DNA from: Sphingopyxis sp.
GTDB taxonomy: Bacteria; Pseudomonadota; Alphaproteobacteria; Sphingomonadales; Sphingomonadaceae
Direction of reading: 5' to 3'
DNA: 64,000 nucleotides
NCBI RefSeq assembly: GCF_025869345.1
Contig: NZ_JAOZVW010000024.1
Location: 1-64,000 of the forward strand
A program made the translations under genes and the position numbers. Shown in pieces: positions 8,226 to 19,552 of the stretch. The stretch's first letter is position 1. Each line of letters opens with the position of its first letter. The notes under the pieces were generated by a model. It ran no database searches and had not been told where the DNA came from. It worked only from the letters and a program-made list of their open reading frames with translations.

Positions 8226-9193
8226 GCTGGATCGTCTCCCTCCCCTGCACGCGCGCCGAGGCGGAAGCCCTATCGGGCGAAATTCCCGAGCTCGACGCGC
8301 TGGCCGACGCGCCCGTCGTCGTCACGCGCGAGATCGAGGAGGATAGCGGGCGCTGGCAGCTCGACGCCTATGTCGACACGCGGCCGGGGCCGGCGCTCCT
8401 CAAGCTGTTGCAAGACCTGATTCCGAGCGCCAGAGGCGCAAAGCCCCAGGTCGAGCTATTGCCCGAAGAGGATTGGGTCACGCTGTCGCAGCAGGGGCTC
8501 GAGCCCGTGCAGGCGGGCCGCTTCTTCGTCCATACCAGCAGCTATGCCGACCGGGTGCCGGCGGGCAGCACTCCCTTTCTGATCGACGCGAGCCAGGCGT
8601 TCGGCACCGGCGGGCACGACACGACCGCGGGCTGCCTCGCGATGCTCGACCGGCTGGCGCGCGCCGGGGCGAGCCCGCGCAACATCGCCGACATCGGCAC
8701 CGGCACCGGCCTCCTCGCTTTCGCCGCGATGGCGCTTTGGCCGCGCGCGCGGGTGATCGCGTCCGACATCGACCCCGCGAGCATTTTCGTGACCAGAGAC
8801 AATGCCGCGATCAATGGCGTGCCGCTCGGCCGCGGCGGCGGGCGGCTCGCGCTCGCGGTCGCGCCGGGGACCGATCATCCGGCGATCCGGCACCGGGCGC
8901 CTTATGATCTGGTCGTCGCGAATATTCTTGCGGGACCGCTGATCACCCTCGCCCCCGATATCGCCAGCATCACGGCGCCGGGCGGCCATGCGATCCTCGC
9001 GGGGCTGATCGCGCGGCAGATGGAGCCGGTGCTCGCCGCCTATCGCGCCCAGGGCTTTCGCCTTGCCGCGCGCGGCGGCAGCGCCGAATGGCCATGCCTG
9101 CTGCTGGTCAAGCGGCGGCGCTATGGCTGGCGCCGCAAGGAACGGGCGCTGCACCGCGCGAGCCCATCGGATGCGACCTTCGGGAGCTGGTAG
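8222..9193 (+). CDS. prmA: ribosomal protein L11 methyltransferase
   Basis: A 323-residue SAM-dependent enzyme that methylates ribosomal protein L11. It shows the N-terminal substrate domain, then QAFGTGGHDTT, the SAM motif ADIGTGTGLLAF and the ANILAGPL segment that corresponds to the family's NILA motif. The ATG overlaps the stop of the metallo-beta-lactamase gene by four bases, so translation of the two is probably coupled. The C-terminus carries a basic extension (KRRRYGWRRKE) of a kind common in sphingomonads. Confidence 0.92.
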   Translation: MSWIVSLPCTRAEAEALSGEIPELDALADAPVVVTREIEEDSGRWQLDAYVDTRPGPALLKLLQDLIPSARGAKPQVELLPEEDWVTLSQQGLEPVQAGRFFVHTSSYADRVPAGSTPFLIDASQAFGTGGHDTTAGCLAMLDRLARAGASPRNIADIGTGTGLLAFAAMALWPRARVIASDIDPASIFVTRDNAAINGVPLGRGGGRLALAVAPGTDHPAIRHRAPYDLVVANILAGPLITLAPDIASITAPGGHAILAGLIARQMEPVLAAYRAQGFRLAARGGSAEWPCLLLVKRRRYGWRRKERALHRASPSDATFGSW

Positions 9194-9256
9194 CCAAATA
9201 GTTGAATTTTCACTGGTGACTGGCTAGCTTTTGGCCCGTCACCGGGAGGATCGGCC

Positions 9257-10135
9257 ATGAGCCTGTTTGTCGCCCTCACCCTGCTCGCCGCAGCCCCGCC
9301 CCCCGGCGAAGATGCAGATTCGATCATCGTGACCGCCACCCCCGGCACCGAGCGGGAAAAGCGAAAGCGCGCCGTCGAATTCGTGCGCCGCGCGGGCGTC
9401 GCCGAATTGCGGCCGATCGCGCGCTGGATCGACCCCGTCTGTCCGCGTGCGATGGAGGTCGACGACGCGGTTGCCGGGATCGTCGAGGAGCGGGTACGCG
9501 CGGTCGCCGCCGCGGCGGGCGCGCGCGTCGCTGCGCCCGGCTGTACGACCAACATCGTGATCGTCTTTGCCGCCAACGGCGAGGGTCTGGCCCGTACGAT
9601 GCTCGAGAAGTCGCCGCAGCGTTTTTCCGAATTGTCGCCCGCCGCGCGCGAGCGGGCGGTGGACGGCGACGATGCGATCCGCTGGTGGTACAGCACCCGG
9701 CTGCAGAGCCGCGATGCCGTGTCGGCAAGCACCGCGCCGATGCCGTGGATCGGCGGCCACAGCGAAGGCGGGGGCTCGCCATTGCGCAGCACTGGAGCGC
9801 CAATGCTCTCGCATACCGGGTCGAGCCTCGTTGGAACGCAGGCCGTGCGCGCGCTGAGCGCCGCCACCGTCATTATCGACGTGGAAAAGGCTCACGGCTA
9901 TCCGCTCGACGCGGTCGCCGCCTTTGCCGCGATGGTGGCTATGGCCGAAATGGACAGCGACCCGCCGCCACCCGACGATTCGATCCTCGGCCTGTTCGAT
10001 GGCGAGCCCGGTTTGCGCGAGCTCTCGAAGCAGGACACCGCGCTGCTGCGCGCGATTTACAGCGTGCCGCCCGACCGCGAAGCGCATCAGCATCGCCGCC
10101 AGCTCATATCGGCGGTACGCAAGGAAGGTGAGTAA
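9257..10135 (+). CDS. hypothetical secreted protein
   Basis: A 292-residue protein with a short N-terminal hydrophobic signal (MSLFVALTLLAAAPP) and a good ribosome site (GGGAGGA, 9244-9250). The mature region begins with the VTATPG-type motif common in sphingomonad exported proteins. Two cysteines (DPVCPRA and PGCTTN) could form a disulphide. It is convergent with phhA, with only three bases between the stops. No catalytic motif was recognised and no function is proposed. Confidence 0.75.
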   Translation: MSLFVALTLLAAAPPPGEDADSIIVTATPGTEREKRKRAVEFVRRAGVAELRPIARWIDPVCPRAMEVDDAVAGIVEERVRAVAAAAGARVAAPGCTTNIVIVFAANGEGLARTMLEKSPQRFSELSPAARERAVDGDDAIRWWYSTRLQSRDAVSASTAPMPWIGGHSEGGGSPLRSTGAPMLSHTGSSLVGTQAVRALSAATVIIDVEKAHGYPLDAVAAFAAMVAMAEMDSDPPPPDDSILGLFDGEPGLRELSKQDTALLRAIYSVPPDREAHQHRRQLISAVRKEGE

Positions 10136-10138
10136 AAC

Positions 10139-11011
10139 TCAGCCGCTCTTGGCGAGCGCATAATCCTGCGTGCCGCGGGTGATCACCGCATCGCCTTCCA
10201 ATATGTCGGCGATCGGGATCGGCGGCAGCGCGGCGTTGGCGGCGTAGAGCGGGGCGAAATCGGTGTTCACCGTCACGTCGAGCAATTGCCCCAGGCTGTC
10301 GATGACGAAATAATTCTGCTGGAAATCGTCGATCCGGTAATCGGTGCGCATCACGCGCGCGAGGTCGAAGCCGATGCGGTTCGGGCTGTCCGAATCGAGC
10401 GCGAAGACGCTTTCGGCAAAGGAAGAAACGATTCCCGCGCCATAGATGCGAAGCTCGCCCGCCTCGCGGATCAGGCCGAATTCGACCGTATACCAATAGA
10501 GGCGCGCAAGCTGCTTCAGCGCATCGAACTTGAGGCTGCGAAGCCCTCCCTCGCCATAGGCTACCATATAATCGGCGAACACCGGATCGGCGAGCATCGG
10601 GACGTGGCCGAAGACGTCGTGGAAGACGTCGGGTTCCTCGAGGTAGTCGAGCTGTTCGGGGGTGCGGATGAAATTGCCCGCGGGAAAGCGCCGGTTCGCG
10701 AGATGATCGAAAAAGACGTCGTCGGGCACCAGCCCCGGCACCGCGACCACCCGCCACCCGGTCGCAGCCATCAGCCGCGCGTTGAGTTCGCGATAGTCGG
10801 GGATACCCGGTTTTTCGAGCCGCAGCACGTCGATGCCGCGCAGAAAGGCCTCCGACGCGCGGCCGGGCAGCATGTCCGACTGGCGCGCGAACAGCCGGTC
10901 CCACATCGCATGTTCGTCGGCTGTGAAGGCATCCCAGTCCTGCGATATCGTCCAGTCGGCCGCGGCGCCCGGCGGCGGCGTGTCATGAACATGCGTATCG
11001 GGGTTCTTCAT
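10139..11011 (-). CDS. phhA: phenylalanine 4-monooxygenase
   Basis: A 290-residue non-haem iron, pterin-dependent hydroxylase converting phenylalanine to tyrosine. The iron triad is evident: His131 and His136 in FHDVFGHVPML and Glu177 in WYTVEFGL. The length fits the single-domain bacterial form without the regulatory ACT domain. It is monocistronic; a large inverted repeat lies in the 211 bases upstream. No pterin dehydratase (phhB) is adjacent. Confidence 0.95.
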   Translation of the reverse strand: MKNPDTHVHDTPPPGAAADWTISQDWDAFTADEHAMWDRLFARQSDMLPGRASEAFLRGIDVLRLEKPGIPDYRELNARLMAATGWRVVAVPGLVPDDVFFDHLANRRFPAGNFIRTPEQLDYLEEPDVFHDVFGHVPMLADPVFADYMVAYGEGGLRSLKFDALKQLARLYWYTVEFGLIREAGELRIYGAGIVSSFAESVFALDSDSPNRIGFDLARVMRTDYRIDDFQQNYFVIDSLGQLLDVTVNTDFAPLYAANAALPPIPIADILEGDAVITRGTQDYALAKSG

Positions 11012-11089
11012 ATCGTCATGCCTAGCATGAAATGGTTTCAGGTGAAACTTTATCGTCCGTTTCGGAGCACGGCGGCTATCATAGGAGCC

Positions 11090-11192
11090 GATTCCCCGAG
11101 CGAAGCCGAGGGGCTATGCCGAGCGAAGTCGAGGCTCGGACCATGGGTTCTCGCTCCGCTCGAACGAGCCCCTCGACTTCGCTCGGGGAATC
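11090..11192. repeat. inverted repeat with 26-base arms (family C)
   Basis: The left arm is 11090-11115 (starting GATTCCCCGAGCGAAG) and the right arm is 11167-11192; they pair with one mismatch. The interior contains a further partial copy (GCCGAGCGAAGTCGAGG). The sequence differs from the other repeat families in the window. It lies in the spacer between phhA and the Crp/Fnr gene. Confidence 0.85.
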
Positions 11193-11222
11193 GTGGGTGA
11201 TTGAGCAATTTTCTTCATAAAC

Positions 11223-11855
11223 CTATCCACGCAACTTGATCCGCCCATAGCCGGTTTCGACCAGCCCGCGCGCGGTCAGGTCCCGAAGCGCGGCGCCCAG
11301 CGTGACGCGCGACACGCCGAGCAGGTCGGCAAGCTGCTGCTGCGTCGCATGCACGGTCGTGCCGTCGCCGCCATCCGCCGCCATCATGCGGAGTAGCCGC
11401 AGCAGCCGGTCGGCGCTGCCGAGCCGCCGCTCGGCATCGATGATGTCGAGCGCGCCGGCAAGCTGGCGGCCGAGGCTGCGCAGCAGCAGCTCGGCCCAGC
11501 CGATGTCAGTCGCCATCAAGCGGCGGAGCAGCGGCCGGTCGATCGCGACGAGCCGCGCCGGCCCGCGCGCGATCACGTCGGCCTGCCGCGGCACGCCGGT
11601 AAAGAAGGCCAGTTCGCCGAACAGATCGCCCGGCCCGAGCACGGCAAAGGCGGTGAAGCCGCCATCCTCGGCAAAGCGGCCGCCGAGGACATGCCCCTCG
11701 ACCACCGCCCAGAAGGCGTCGCCGGGATCGCCCTGCTGCTGCACGAACTGGCCGTCGGCGAACCGCCGCGCCGGGGCCATCGCCGTCAGCCGGTCGCGTT
11801 CGGCGGGCGACAGCCGCGTCCGCTCGGCCAGGTCGAAATGATAAGATCTTTGCAT
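11223..11855 (-). CDS. Crp/Fnr-family transcriptional regulator
   Basis: A 210-residue regulator with an N-terminal cyclic-nucleotide-binding fold (about residues 25-115, including GPGDLFGELAFFTG) and a C-terminal winged helix with ATQQQLADLLGVSRVTLGAAL. It has no cysteine at all, so it is not an FNR-type iron-sulphur sensor. The Crp cAMP-site arginine pattern is not obvious either. It is divergent from the membrane hydroxylase gene across 69 bases, which makes that gene a candidate target. The start at 11855 was chosen because upstream sequence belongs to the divergent gene. Confidence 0.88.
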   Translation of the reverse strand: MQRSYHFDLAERTRLSPAERDRLTAMAPARRFADGQFVQQQGDPGDAFWAVVEGHVLGGRFAEDGGFTAFAVLGPGDLFGELAFFTGVPRQADVIARGPARLVAIDRPLLRRLMATDIGWAELLLRSLGRQLAGALDIIDAERRLGSADRLLRLLRMMAADGGDGTTVHATQQQLADLLGVSRVTLGAALRDLTARGLVETGYGRIKLRG

Positions 11856-11924
11856 TTCTATCCGCCGATGTGTGGCAAGACTGCGCGAAAGGCAAGGCCG
11901 CGAAGGCCAATCGGGAGAATCGGG

Positions 11925-12806
11925 ATGCAACTCACCTCCGCGCAATCGAGCCTGCTCGTCGCGCTCATCTTTCTGGGCTTCTGTCTGCTCGAACTCGCGC
12001 GCACCCGGCTTTTCGCCAAGAGCGAGCAGACGCGGCACGACGGCATTGTCGAGGTCGTCAGCTTCTTCACGCTGACCATCATCACCCAACCCGCGATCCT
12101 GCTTGCGACCGGGGCGATCGGGCACCGTTTCTTTCCCGAATATGCGGGCGCGCTCGCGAATATCCCGCTGCTTGCGGCGCTCGCACTGTTCCTCGTCTTC
12201 GAGGATATGTCACAATATTGGTGGCACCGCGCGTCGCACAGCACTGCCTGGCTCTACAACCTCCACCGCGCGCACCATAATGCCCGTTATATGAGCGTGC
12301 GGCTCGTCTACCGGAACAACCTCCTCTATTATGCGATGATGCCGAACATCTGGCTGGCGGGGGCGCTCGTCTATCTCGGGCTCGGCTGGTTCTATGCCGC
12401 CTATCTGGTCGTGAAGATGCTGGTGATCATCGGCGCGCACAGCGATGTCGCGTGGGACGCGCCGCTCTATCGCATCAAGGCGCTCGCCCCCGTCATGTGG
12501 GTGGTCGAACGGACGATCAGCACCCCGGCGACGCATCATGCTCATCATGGCCGCCACGCCGACGACCCGGCGGTCCATTACAAGGGCAATTTCGGCAATC
12601 TCCTGTTCTTCTGGGACGTGCTGTTCGGCACCGCGAAAATCACGCGCCATTTTCCGCAAAGCTATGGCGTCGAGAATCTGCCGCCCGCGACGCTGGGGCA
12701 GCAATTGCTCTGGCCGATCCTGCCCGAGAACAAGGATATGGACGCGGTGATCCCCGGCGCGACCCCCGCGCGCGCCGAGGCGCAGGCGGCGGTCGCGGCC
12801 GGGTGA
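11925..12806 (+). CDS. sterol desaturase / fatty acid hydroxylase superfamily protein
   Basis: A 293-residue polytopic membrane di-iron enzyme. The histidine boxes are WWHRASH, HRAHH and HHAHHGRH, in the order and spacing of the superfamily, set among about five transmembrane helices. The ATG at 11925 is followed at once by the first helix; an upstream in-frame extension would overlap the divergent regulator. The substrate is unknown, with lipid or carotenoid hydroxylation the family range. A second family member lies at 15351-16520. Confidence 0.87.
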   Translation: MQLTSAQSSLLVALIFLGFCLLELARTRLFAKSEQTRHDGIVEVVSFFTLTIITQPAILLATGAIGHRFFPEYAGALANIPLLAALALFLVFEDMSQYWWHRASHSTAWLYNLHRAHHNARYMSVRLVYRNNLLYYAMMPNIWLAGALVYLGLGWFYAAYLVVKMLVIIGAHSDVAWDAPLYRIKALAPVMWVVERTISTPATHHAHHGRHADDPAVHYKGNFGNLLFFWDVLFGTAKITRHFPQSYGVENLPPATLGQQLLWPILPENKDMDAVIPGATPARAEAQAAVAAG

Positions 12807-12819
12807 GGTCTCGCGCGGA

Positions 12820-14811
12820 TCAGAAGCGCGCGCGCAGCCCCATCGACACCGCGCGGCGCTCGGCCGGATAATAGATCGCCGAGCCGTCGGTGACGTCGAT
12901 CGCGGCGCTGATGTCGCCGATCGCCTTCTTGCCGGTGATGTTGCGGACATCGACGAAGGCGTCGATGCCTTCGGCAATGCGCGCGCCGCCGGTGACGCCG
13001 ATCAGCGCATAGCCGGGGGTGCGGACGCGGCTGCGGTAATCGGCGAACGGCCCCTGCGGCACCCATTCGAGGTTCGGCGCGACGTGCAGCGCGTCGGTGC
13101 CGATGCGCGCCTCGGCGCGATAGACGTGGCGCGGCACGACCGGCAGGCGATTGTCGCCGAACTGGACATCATCGCGGAACCGGAAATTGCTGTAGGTGTA
13201 TACCTGCCGCAGCCGGAGCCAGTTCGCCGGCGCGATCTCCAGCGCCGCCTCGATCCCCTCATGCCGCGTCCTGCCTGCGTTGAAGGTCGACGCGGGAATG
13301 TCCGCGGTCACACTATATTGCAGCAACTCGCCCTTGATGTCGGCGCGATAGAGCGAGAGGTCCCAACTCAGCATCCCCGTCCGGCCGCGCGTGCCGACCT
13401 CGGCCGTCCACGCGCGCTGTGCATCGAGCGGAACGAAGGCCGACACCTGCGCCAGTTCGATGAAGCCCGGAAACTCGACCGAACGGCTGTAGTTGCCATA
13501 GAATTGCACGCCCGGCGCGGGCTCGAACAGCAGGCCGAATTTGGGCGAGAAGGCGTCGAAATCGGCACGGCCAAAATTGTCGACCGGGCCGTTGTTGAAC
13601 GCCTCGTGCTGGCGCCGCATCCCGTCGGCGTAAATGCCGCCCGCGATCAGCGAGAGGCTTTCGACCGGCTTCAACCGCACCTCGCCATAAAGCGTCGCGG
13701 TGCGCGCGTCCTGCTGCGCGTCGAAGGTCTTCGCGCCGCGCCGCCCCGCCACATTGACGAAGCGCCGCGAATGGACGTCGCCGACGCGCAGCTCGCCGCC
13801 GAGCGTCGCCTCGACCGCTCCGGCGGCATAGTCGAGGCGGAAGAAGGTGCCGCGATCGACGCTCTTCTGATCGATGAGCTGATAGATGGGATGGTGCAGC
13901 GTCTTGGCGTTGACGAAGACGCCGAGGTCGAGCGTCGCGGCGCCGAGATCGATGCTCGTGCGGTTCTGGAGCCGCAGCGATTCGATGTCGCGCGCCTGAT
14001 CGCCCGCGACGGCTCCCGCATTGGCGACGCGCGGCGTCGTGAGCGCCTCGGCGCGGGTCAGCGCGCCCGGCAGCTCCTGATCGATATGGTTGTAGCTCGC
14101 ATAAAGACGCGTCGTGATGTTGCCGGTCAGCGCCAGCCCCACATTGCCGTGGAAGCGCAGGCTGCGCCGCTTCGCATGCTTGCGGTCGCCGTCCGACGTA
14201 TCGGCGCTGACCGCGCCCCACGCATCGACGCGCTCGCCCGCGACGCCCGCCGACGCGAGGCCGCGCAGCATATCGAAGCTGCCCGCGTCGCCGCGCAGGT
14301 AAAGCCCCTCGGCGGTGCGCCCGGTCGGCGTCACGCCGTTGATCGCGCCGCCGAGCGTGCCCGAGCCGAAACGTAGCGCATTGGCGCCGCGATAGACCTC
14401 CAGATGGTCGAAGAAGATCGGCTCCAGTTCCTGGAAATCGCCATTATCGTCGGCGAGGTTGATCGGCACCCCGTCCTGCAGCAGCGTCAGCCCGCGCATA
14501 TGATAGCCGCGCGACAGACCCGAACCGCGGATCGAAATCCGCACCTCCTGCCCGAAACGCGGCTGGAGATAGACGCCGGGCGAGAAAGCGAGCGTGTCGC
14601 GCAGCGAGACGACGCTCTTGTCGGCATAATCGCGATAGGAGACCACGTCGGCGCCGCCGGGCGTGCGCGCGGCGCGGTCCTCGGCGGCGTCGGTCGCGGC
14701 CGGCGCGGTGACGATGATGGTCGAATCGGCCTCGTCGGCATGGGCAGGCAACGCGGCAAGACAGATAGCGAGCGCCAGTAAGGGCGCCGCGCGATAGGCA
14801 ATAGTGGTCAT
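12820..14811 (-). CDS. TonB-dependent outer-membrane receptor
   Basis: A 663-residue receptor. The signal peptide is followed by a TonB-box-like stretch (STIIVTAP), a plug domain (about residues 45-160, with RISIRGSGLSRG and GTLGGAINGV) and a 22-strand-type barrel ending in an aromatic terminus (LRARF). The plug resembles FecA/PupA siderophore receptors, but no N-terminal signalling domain precedes it. A DUF2946-type gene lies 70 bases upstream on the same strand; in other bacteria that pairing is linked to metal, often copper, uptake. The ligand is unproven. Confidence 0.9.
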   Translation of the reverse strand: MTTIAYRAAPLLALAICLAALPAHADEADSTIIVTAPAATDAAEDRAARTPGGADVVSYRDYADKSVVSLRDTLAFSPGVYLQPRFGQEVRISIRGSGLSRGYHMRGLTLLQDGVPINLADDNGDFQELEPIFFDHLEVYRGANALRFGSGTLGGAINGVTPTGRTAEGLYLRGDAGSFDMLRGLASAGVAGERVDAWGAVSADTSDGDRKHAKRRSLRFHGNVGLALTGNITTRLYASYNHIDQELPGALTRAEALTTPRVANAGAVAGDQARDIESLRLQNRTSIDLGAATLDLGVFVNAKTLHHPIYQLIDQKSVDRGTFFRLDYAAGAVEATLGGELRVGDVHSRRFVNVAGRRGAKTFDAQQDARTATLYGEVRLKPVESLSLIAGGIYADGMRRQHEAFNNGPVDNFGRADFDAFSPKFGLLFEPAPGVQFYGNYSRSVEFPGFIELAQVSAFVPLDAQRAWTAEVGTRGRTGMLSWDLSLYRADIKGELLQYSVTADIPASTFNAGRTRHEGIEAALEIAPANWLRLRQVYTYSNFRFRDDVQFGDNRLPVVPRHVYRAEARIGTDALHVAPNLEWVPQGPFADYRSRVRTPGYALIGVTGGARIAEGIDAFVDVRNITGKKAIGDISAAIDVTDGSAIYYPAERRAVSMGLRARF

Positions 14812-14881
14812 CGGAAAATCTTCCCCGGATACAGGCGTGGGGCCACACCGCGCTTGGGCGCGGGCGGCGGTTCAGGCTGGA

Positions 14882-15271
14882 TCAGGCGAAGGCAGGAGGT
14901 CCGGTGCTCGGCGGGAGCGGCGAGGCAATGCCCGGCGCGAAACCGAGCGAAGGGGTCGCGACGGGCGCGGGTTCGGCCGAGGCGAGCTTTGCAGGCAGCG
15001 CCGGAGCGGCGGGCGTGATCGGCGCGACGGCGAGCGCGCCCCACGGGCAATGCTGCTGGCCCTCACCGGCTTTATGATCGCCGGTCTTTTCGAGCGCGAT
15101 GGTCATCGTGCCGCCGGGATTGGCGGGGTCCGAACAGACGCGCACGGTGATCGTGCCGCCCGCGCTGTCGATCATCCAGCCCGGCGCGACGAGCACCCGC
15201 GCGGCAAGCGCGAGCAGCAGCGGCAGAAGCAGCAGGATGCCCGGACGGCGAAAGGCGGCGAGGATGCCCAC
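14882..15271 (-). CDS. DUF2946-like small exported or membrane protein
   Basis: A 129-residue protein with a hydrophobic N-terminus (residues 5-25) followed by APGWMIDSAGGTITVRVC and a later HCPW. This matches the usual pattern of DUF2946 proteins: a 'PxGWM' motif and two cysteine sites. The most plausible start is a GTG at 15271; no ATG fits and the ribosome site is weak. The gene reads towards the TonB receptor, 70 bases away, so co-transcription is likely. Inference: accessory factor in metal uptake with that receptor. Confidence 0.62.
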   Translation of the reverse strand: MGILAAFRRPGILLLLPLLLALAARVLVAPGWMIDSAGGTITVRVCSDPANPGGTMTIALEKTGDHKAGEGQQHCPWGALAVAPITPAAPALPAKLASAEPAPVATPSLGFAPGIASPLPPSTGPPAFA

Positions 15272-15350
15272 GGCGGCGGCCTTATGGCGGGGAGAGCGGC
15301 GGGGCAAGCGGACAGTTTGTCCAATGGGCTCCGCTCGCAATGACGAAACA

Positions 15351-16520
15351 TTATTCCGCCGCCGCCTCGTCGGTCTTCTTGCCGGTGCGCGTCCAGGGAT
15401 AAAGGAATTGGTTCCAATAGGCCTTCGGCACCTCCTCGGGGATGCCGTAATTTTCGGGCCAGCGATCCTTCGGCAGGTGGAAGGTGCCGAACAATTTGTC
15501 GATCCACGGGAAATGGATCGCGAAATTGACGTCGAACGCCTCGCGCTCCAGCCCGTGATGCCAGTGATGGAAGCGCGGGGTCGCGATCCAGTGGCCGAGC
15601 CGGTTGAAATCGCCGCCGACATTGGCGTGGAGCAAGGACGACCAGACATAGATGAAGCCGATATAGGCCTGCATCACCGACGGACTGAAGCCGAGCGTGA
15701 ACAGCGGCAACGAGGTCACCGACCGCAGCAGGACGACCTCGACCAGATGCATCCGCGACCCCGCCAGCCAGTCCATCGATGCCGCGCTGTGGTGGACCGC
15801 GTGAAAGCCCCACAGGAACGGCACTTTGTGAAATAGCCGGTGATACCAATATTGCGCGACGTCCGACGCGACCAGGACGATCAGGAACTGCACGATCCAC
15901 GGCAGCGAAGCAACGCCCGCCCGGAAGGCGTCCCAGTTGTTCGTATGCGCGTTGACGAACTGCTGCGGCGCGAGCGCGAGAAAGCTCAATATCTGCACGA
16001 ACATCGTGCTGACGAGAAAATAGAAGAGGTCCTCGCGCCATTCGGTGCGGAACAGCCGCTGCGCGCGGCGATGCGGGAAGGCGCGCTCCAGCGGTGCGAA
16101 CATGAAGCCGGTGACGAGCAGGTTCACCGCGAAGAAATCGAGCCCGAAAAAGACGCCCCAGTCGCGCGTTTCCTGCGGCTGGACGTTCGCGCCGCCGAGC
16201 AGCGCCGCGGCGAGCCCGACCATCAGCGCGGTCAGCCCCAGCACCTTGCGCGGGCGCAGCAGCAGGCTGAGCAGCGACAGGCCATAGCCCGCGAGCAGGA
16301 CCAGATGGACCGCGCCGCGAAAGCCGGCCCAATTCTTGACGATCGCCAGTTCGGGGGTCGCGAACCAGTCGGGAAAGCGCAGCGCGATCACCATGAAGAA
16401 ACCGCTGATCGCGAAGAGCAGCCCGAAGAAGCCCGACAGCCAGCCGCTGCCGAAACGCCGCACCTCGGTATGCGATTCGAGATCGCGCATGAGGGTGTCC
16501 AGATAATCGCGTTTGGCCAT
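15351..16520 (-). CDS. sterol desaturase family membrane protein
   Basis: A 389-residue polytopic protein with histidine boxes WYHRLFH, FHAVHHS and FHHWHHG in the C-terminal half. A longer N-terminal membrane region distinguishes it from the paralogue at 11925-12806. The start MAKRDYLD at 16520 has AGAGGTGAG upstream; the in-frame ATG at 16550 sits inside a palindromic repeat and is disfavoured. Possible roles are lipid, sterol or alkylglycerol oxidation, and none can be chosen from sequence. Confidence 0.87.
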   Translation of the reverse strand: MAKRDYLDTLMRDLESHTEVRRFGSGWLSGFFGLLFAISGFFMVIALRFPDWFATPELAIVKNWAGFRGAVHLVLLAGYGLSLLSLLLRPRKVLGLTALMVGLAAALLGGANVQPQETRDWGVFFGLDFFAVNLLVTGFMFAPLERAFPHRRAQRLFRTEWREDLFYFLVSTMFVQILSFLALAPQQFVNAHTNNWDAFRAGVASLPWIVQFLIVLVASDVAQYWYHRLFHKVPFLWGFHAVHHSAASMDWLAGSRMHLVEVVLLRSVTSLPLFTLGFSPSVMQAYIGFIYVWSSLLHANVGGDFNRLGHWIATPRFHHWHHGLEREAFDVNFAIHFPWIDKLFGTFHLPKDRWPENYGIPEEVPKAYWNQFLYPWTRTGKKTDEAAAE

Positions 16521-16544
16521 GTCGCCCCACTCACCTCTTATATT

Positions 16545-16633
16545 CGTCATGCTGGACTTGATTCAGCATCCATTCGGCCCGTCGTCAGTGACAGCGAGCA
16601 CTGAATGGACCCCGGATCAAGTCCGGGGTGACG
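16545..16633. repeat. dispersed palindromic repeat, family A (degenerate copy)
   Basis: One arm (ACCCCGGATCAAGTCCGGGG, ending 16633) matches family A exactly. The other (CGTCATGCTGGACTTGATTC, from 16545) has diverged. It fills the spacer between ligA and the sterol desaturase gene, reaching the latter's alternative start codon. Confidence 0.8.
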
Positions 16634-16651
16634 AAGAAAGGAATGAATCCT

Positions 16652-18865
<2,214 letters not shown>

Positions 18866-19552
18866 TCAATTCGCCGCGATCGCCAGCACATGCACCTCGC
18901 GCCGAATGCGAAAGCCAAGCGATTCATAGAGCGCGATCGCTCCCGCGTTGTCGGCATAGCTGTGGAGAAAGGGCGTTTCGCCGCGCGCGGCCATCGCGCG
19001 CATGACATGGCCGATCAGCGCGCGCGCCAGCCCGCGGCCGCGGCAATCTGCCCACGTCGCGACGCCGCTGACTTCGGCCATGCCCGGCATCAGCATTCTC
19101 TGCCCCGCCATCGCGAGCAGGCGGCCGTCCTCGCGAATCCCGAAGAAGGGACCGTAACGATGCGTCGTGCTGCTCCAGGGGCCGGGCCGGGCATGACCGG
19201 CAAGCGCCGCCATTTCGCCCGCGTCGGCCTCGCCGAGCGCGACGATCGCGGGCTCGCCCGGCCGCGCCTCGGGCGGCGAATCTTCAGCGACCATCTGCGC
19301 GAGCACCGCGCGCTTCACCTCGCGCATGCCGGGCGGCACGGGCCAGCGCTCGCCCTCGATGATCCACAATTCACCATCGGCCGGAACCAGCGCGGCGAGC
19401 GCCGCCTGCGCCGCATCGCTCCGGTCGGCGGCGGCGCCGAACGGCCCATAGCCGCGATCGATCCGCACCGCGCGCGCGTCGCCCTCGGCCAGATGCGCCT
19501 GCCGCCCGGTGAGCATCGACCAGACGGGGCGGTCGAGGGGGTGATCACTCAA
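18866..19552 (-). CDS. GNAT-family N-acetyltransferase
   Basis: A 228-residue protein whose C-terminal acetyl-CoA domain (about residues 110-225) includes the ATWADCRGRGLARALIGHVM loop and ends in the family YADNAGAIALYESLGF strand (FR47-like). The opening residues SDHPLDRPVWSMLTGRQ look native, yet the first codon is TTG at 19552 and overlaps the stop of the DUF559 gene. The repeat at 19555 begins three bases further out. The original start may have been lost to repeat insertion; a downstream ATG at 19516 is an alternative. Confidence 0.82.
   Translation of the reverse strand: MSDHPLDRPVWSMLTGRQAHLAEGDARAVRIDRGYGPFGAAADRSDAAQAALAALVPADGELWIIEGERWPVPPGMREVKRAVLAQMVAEDSPPEARPGEPAIVALGEADAGEMAALAGHARPGPWSSTTHRYGPFFGIREDGRLLAMAGQRMLMPGMAEVSGVATWADCRGRGLARALIGHVMRAMAARGETPFLHSYADNAGAIALYESLGFRIRREVHVLAIAAN

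Noticed and set aside
16545-16550. ATG at 16550 as the start of the sterol desaturase gene
   Set aside because: It lies inside a palindromic repeat with no ribosome site; the ATG at 16520 has AGAGGTGAG upstream.
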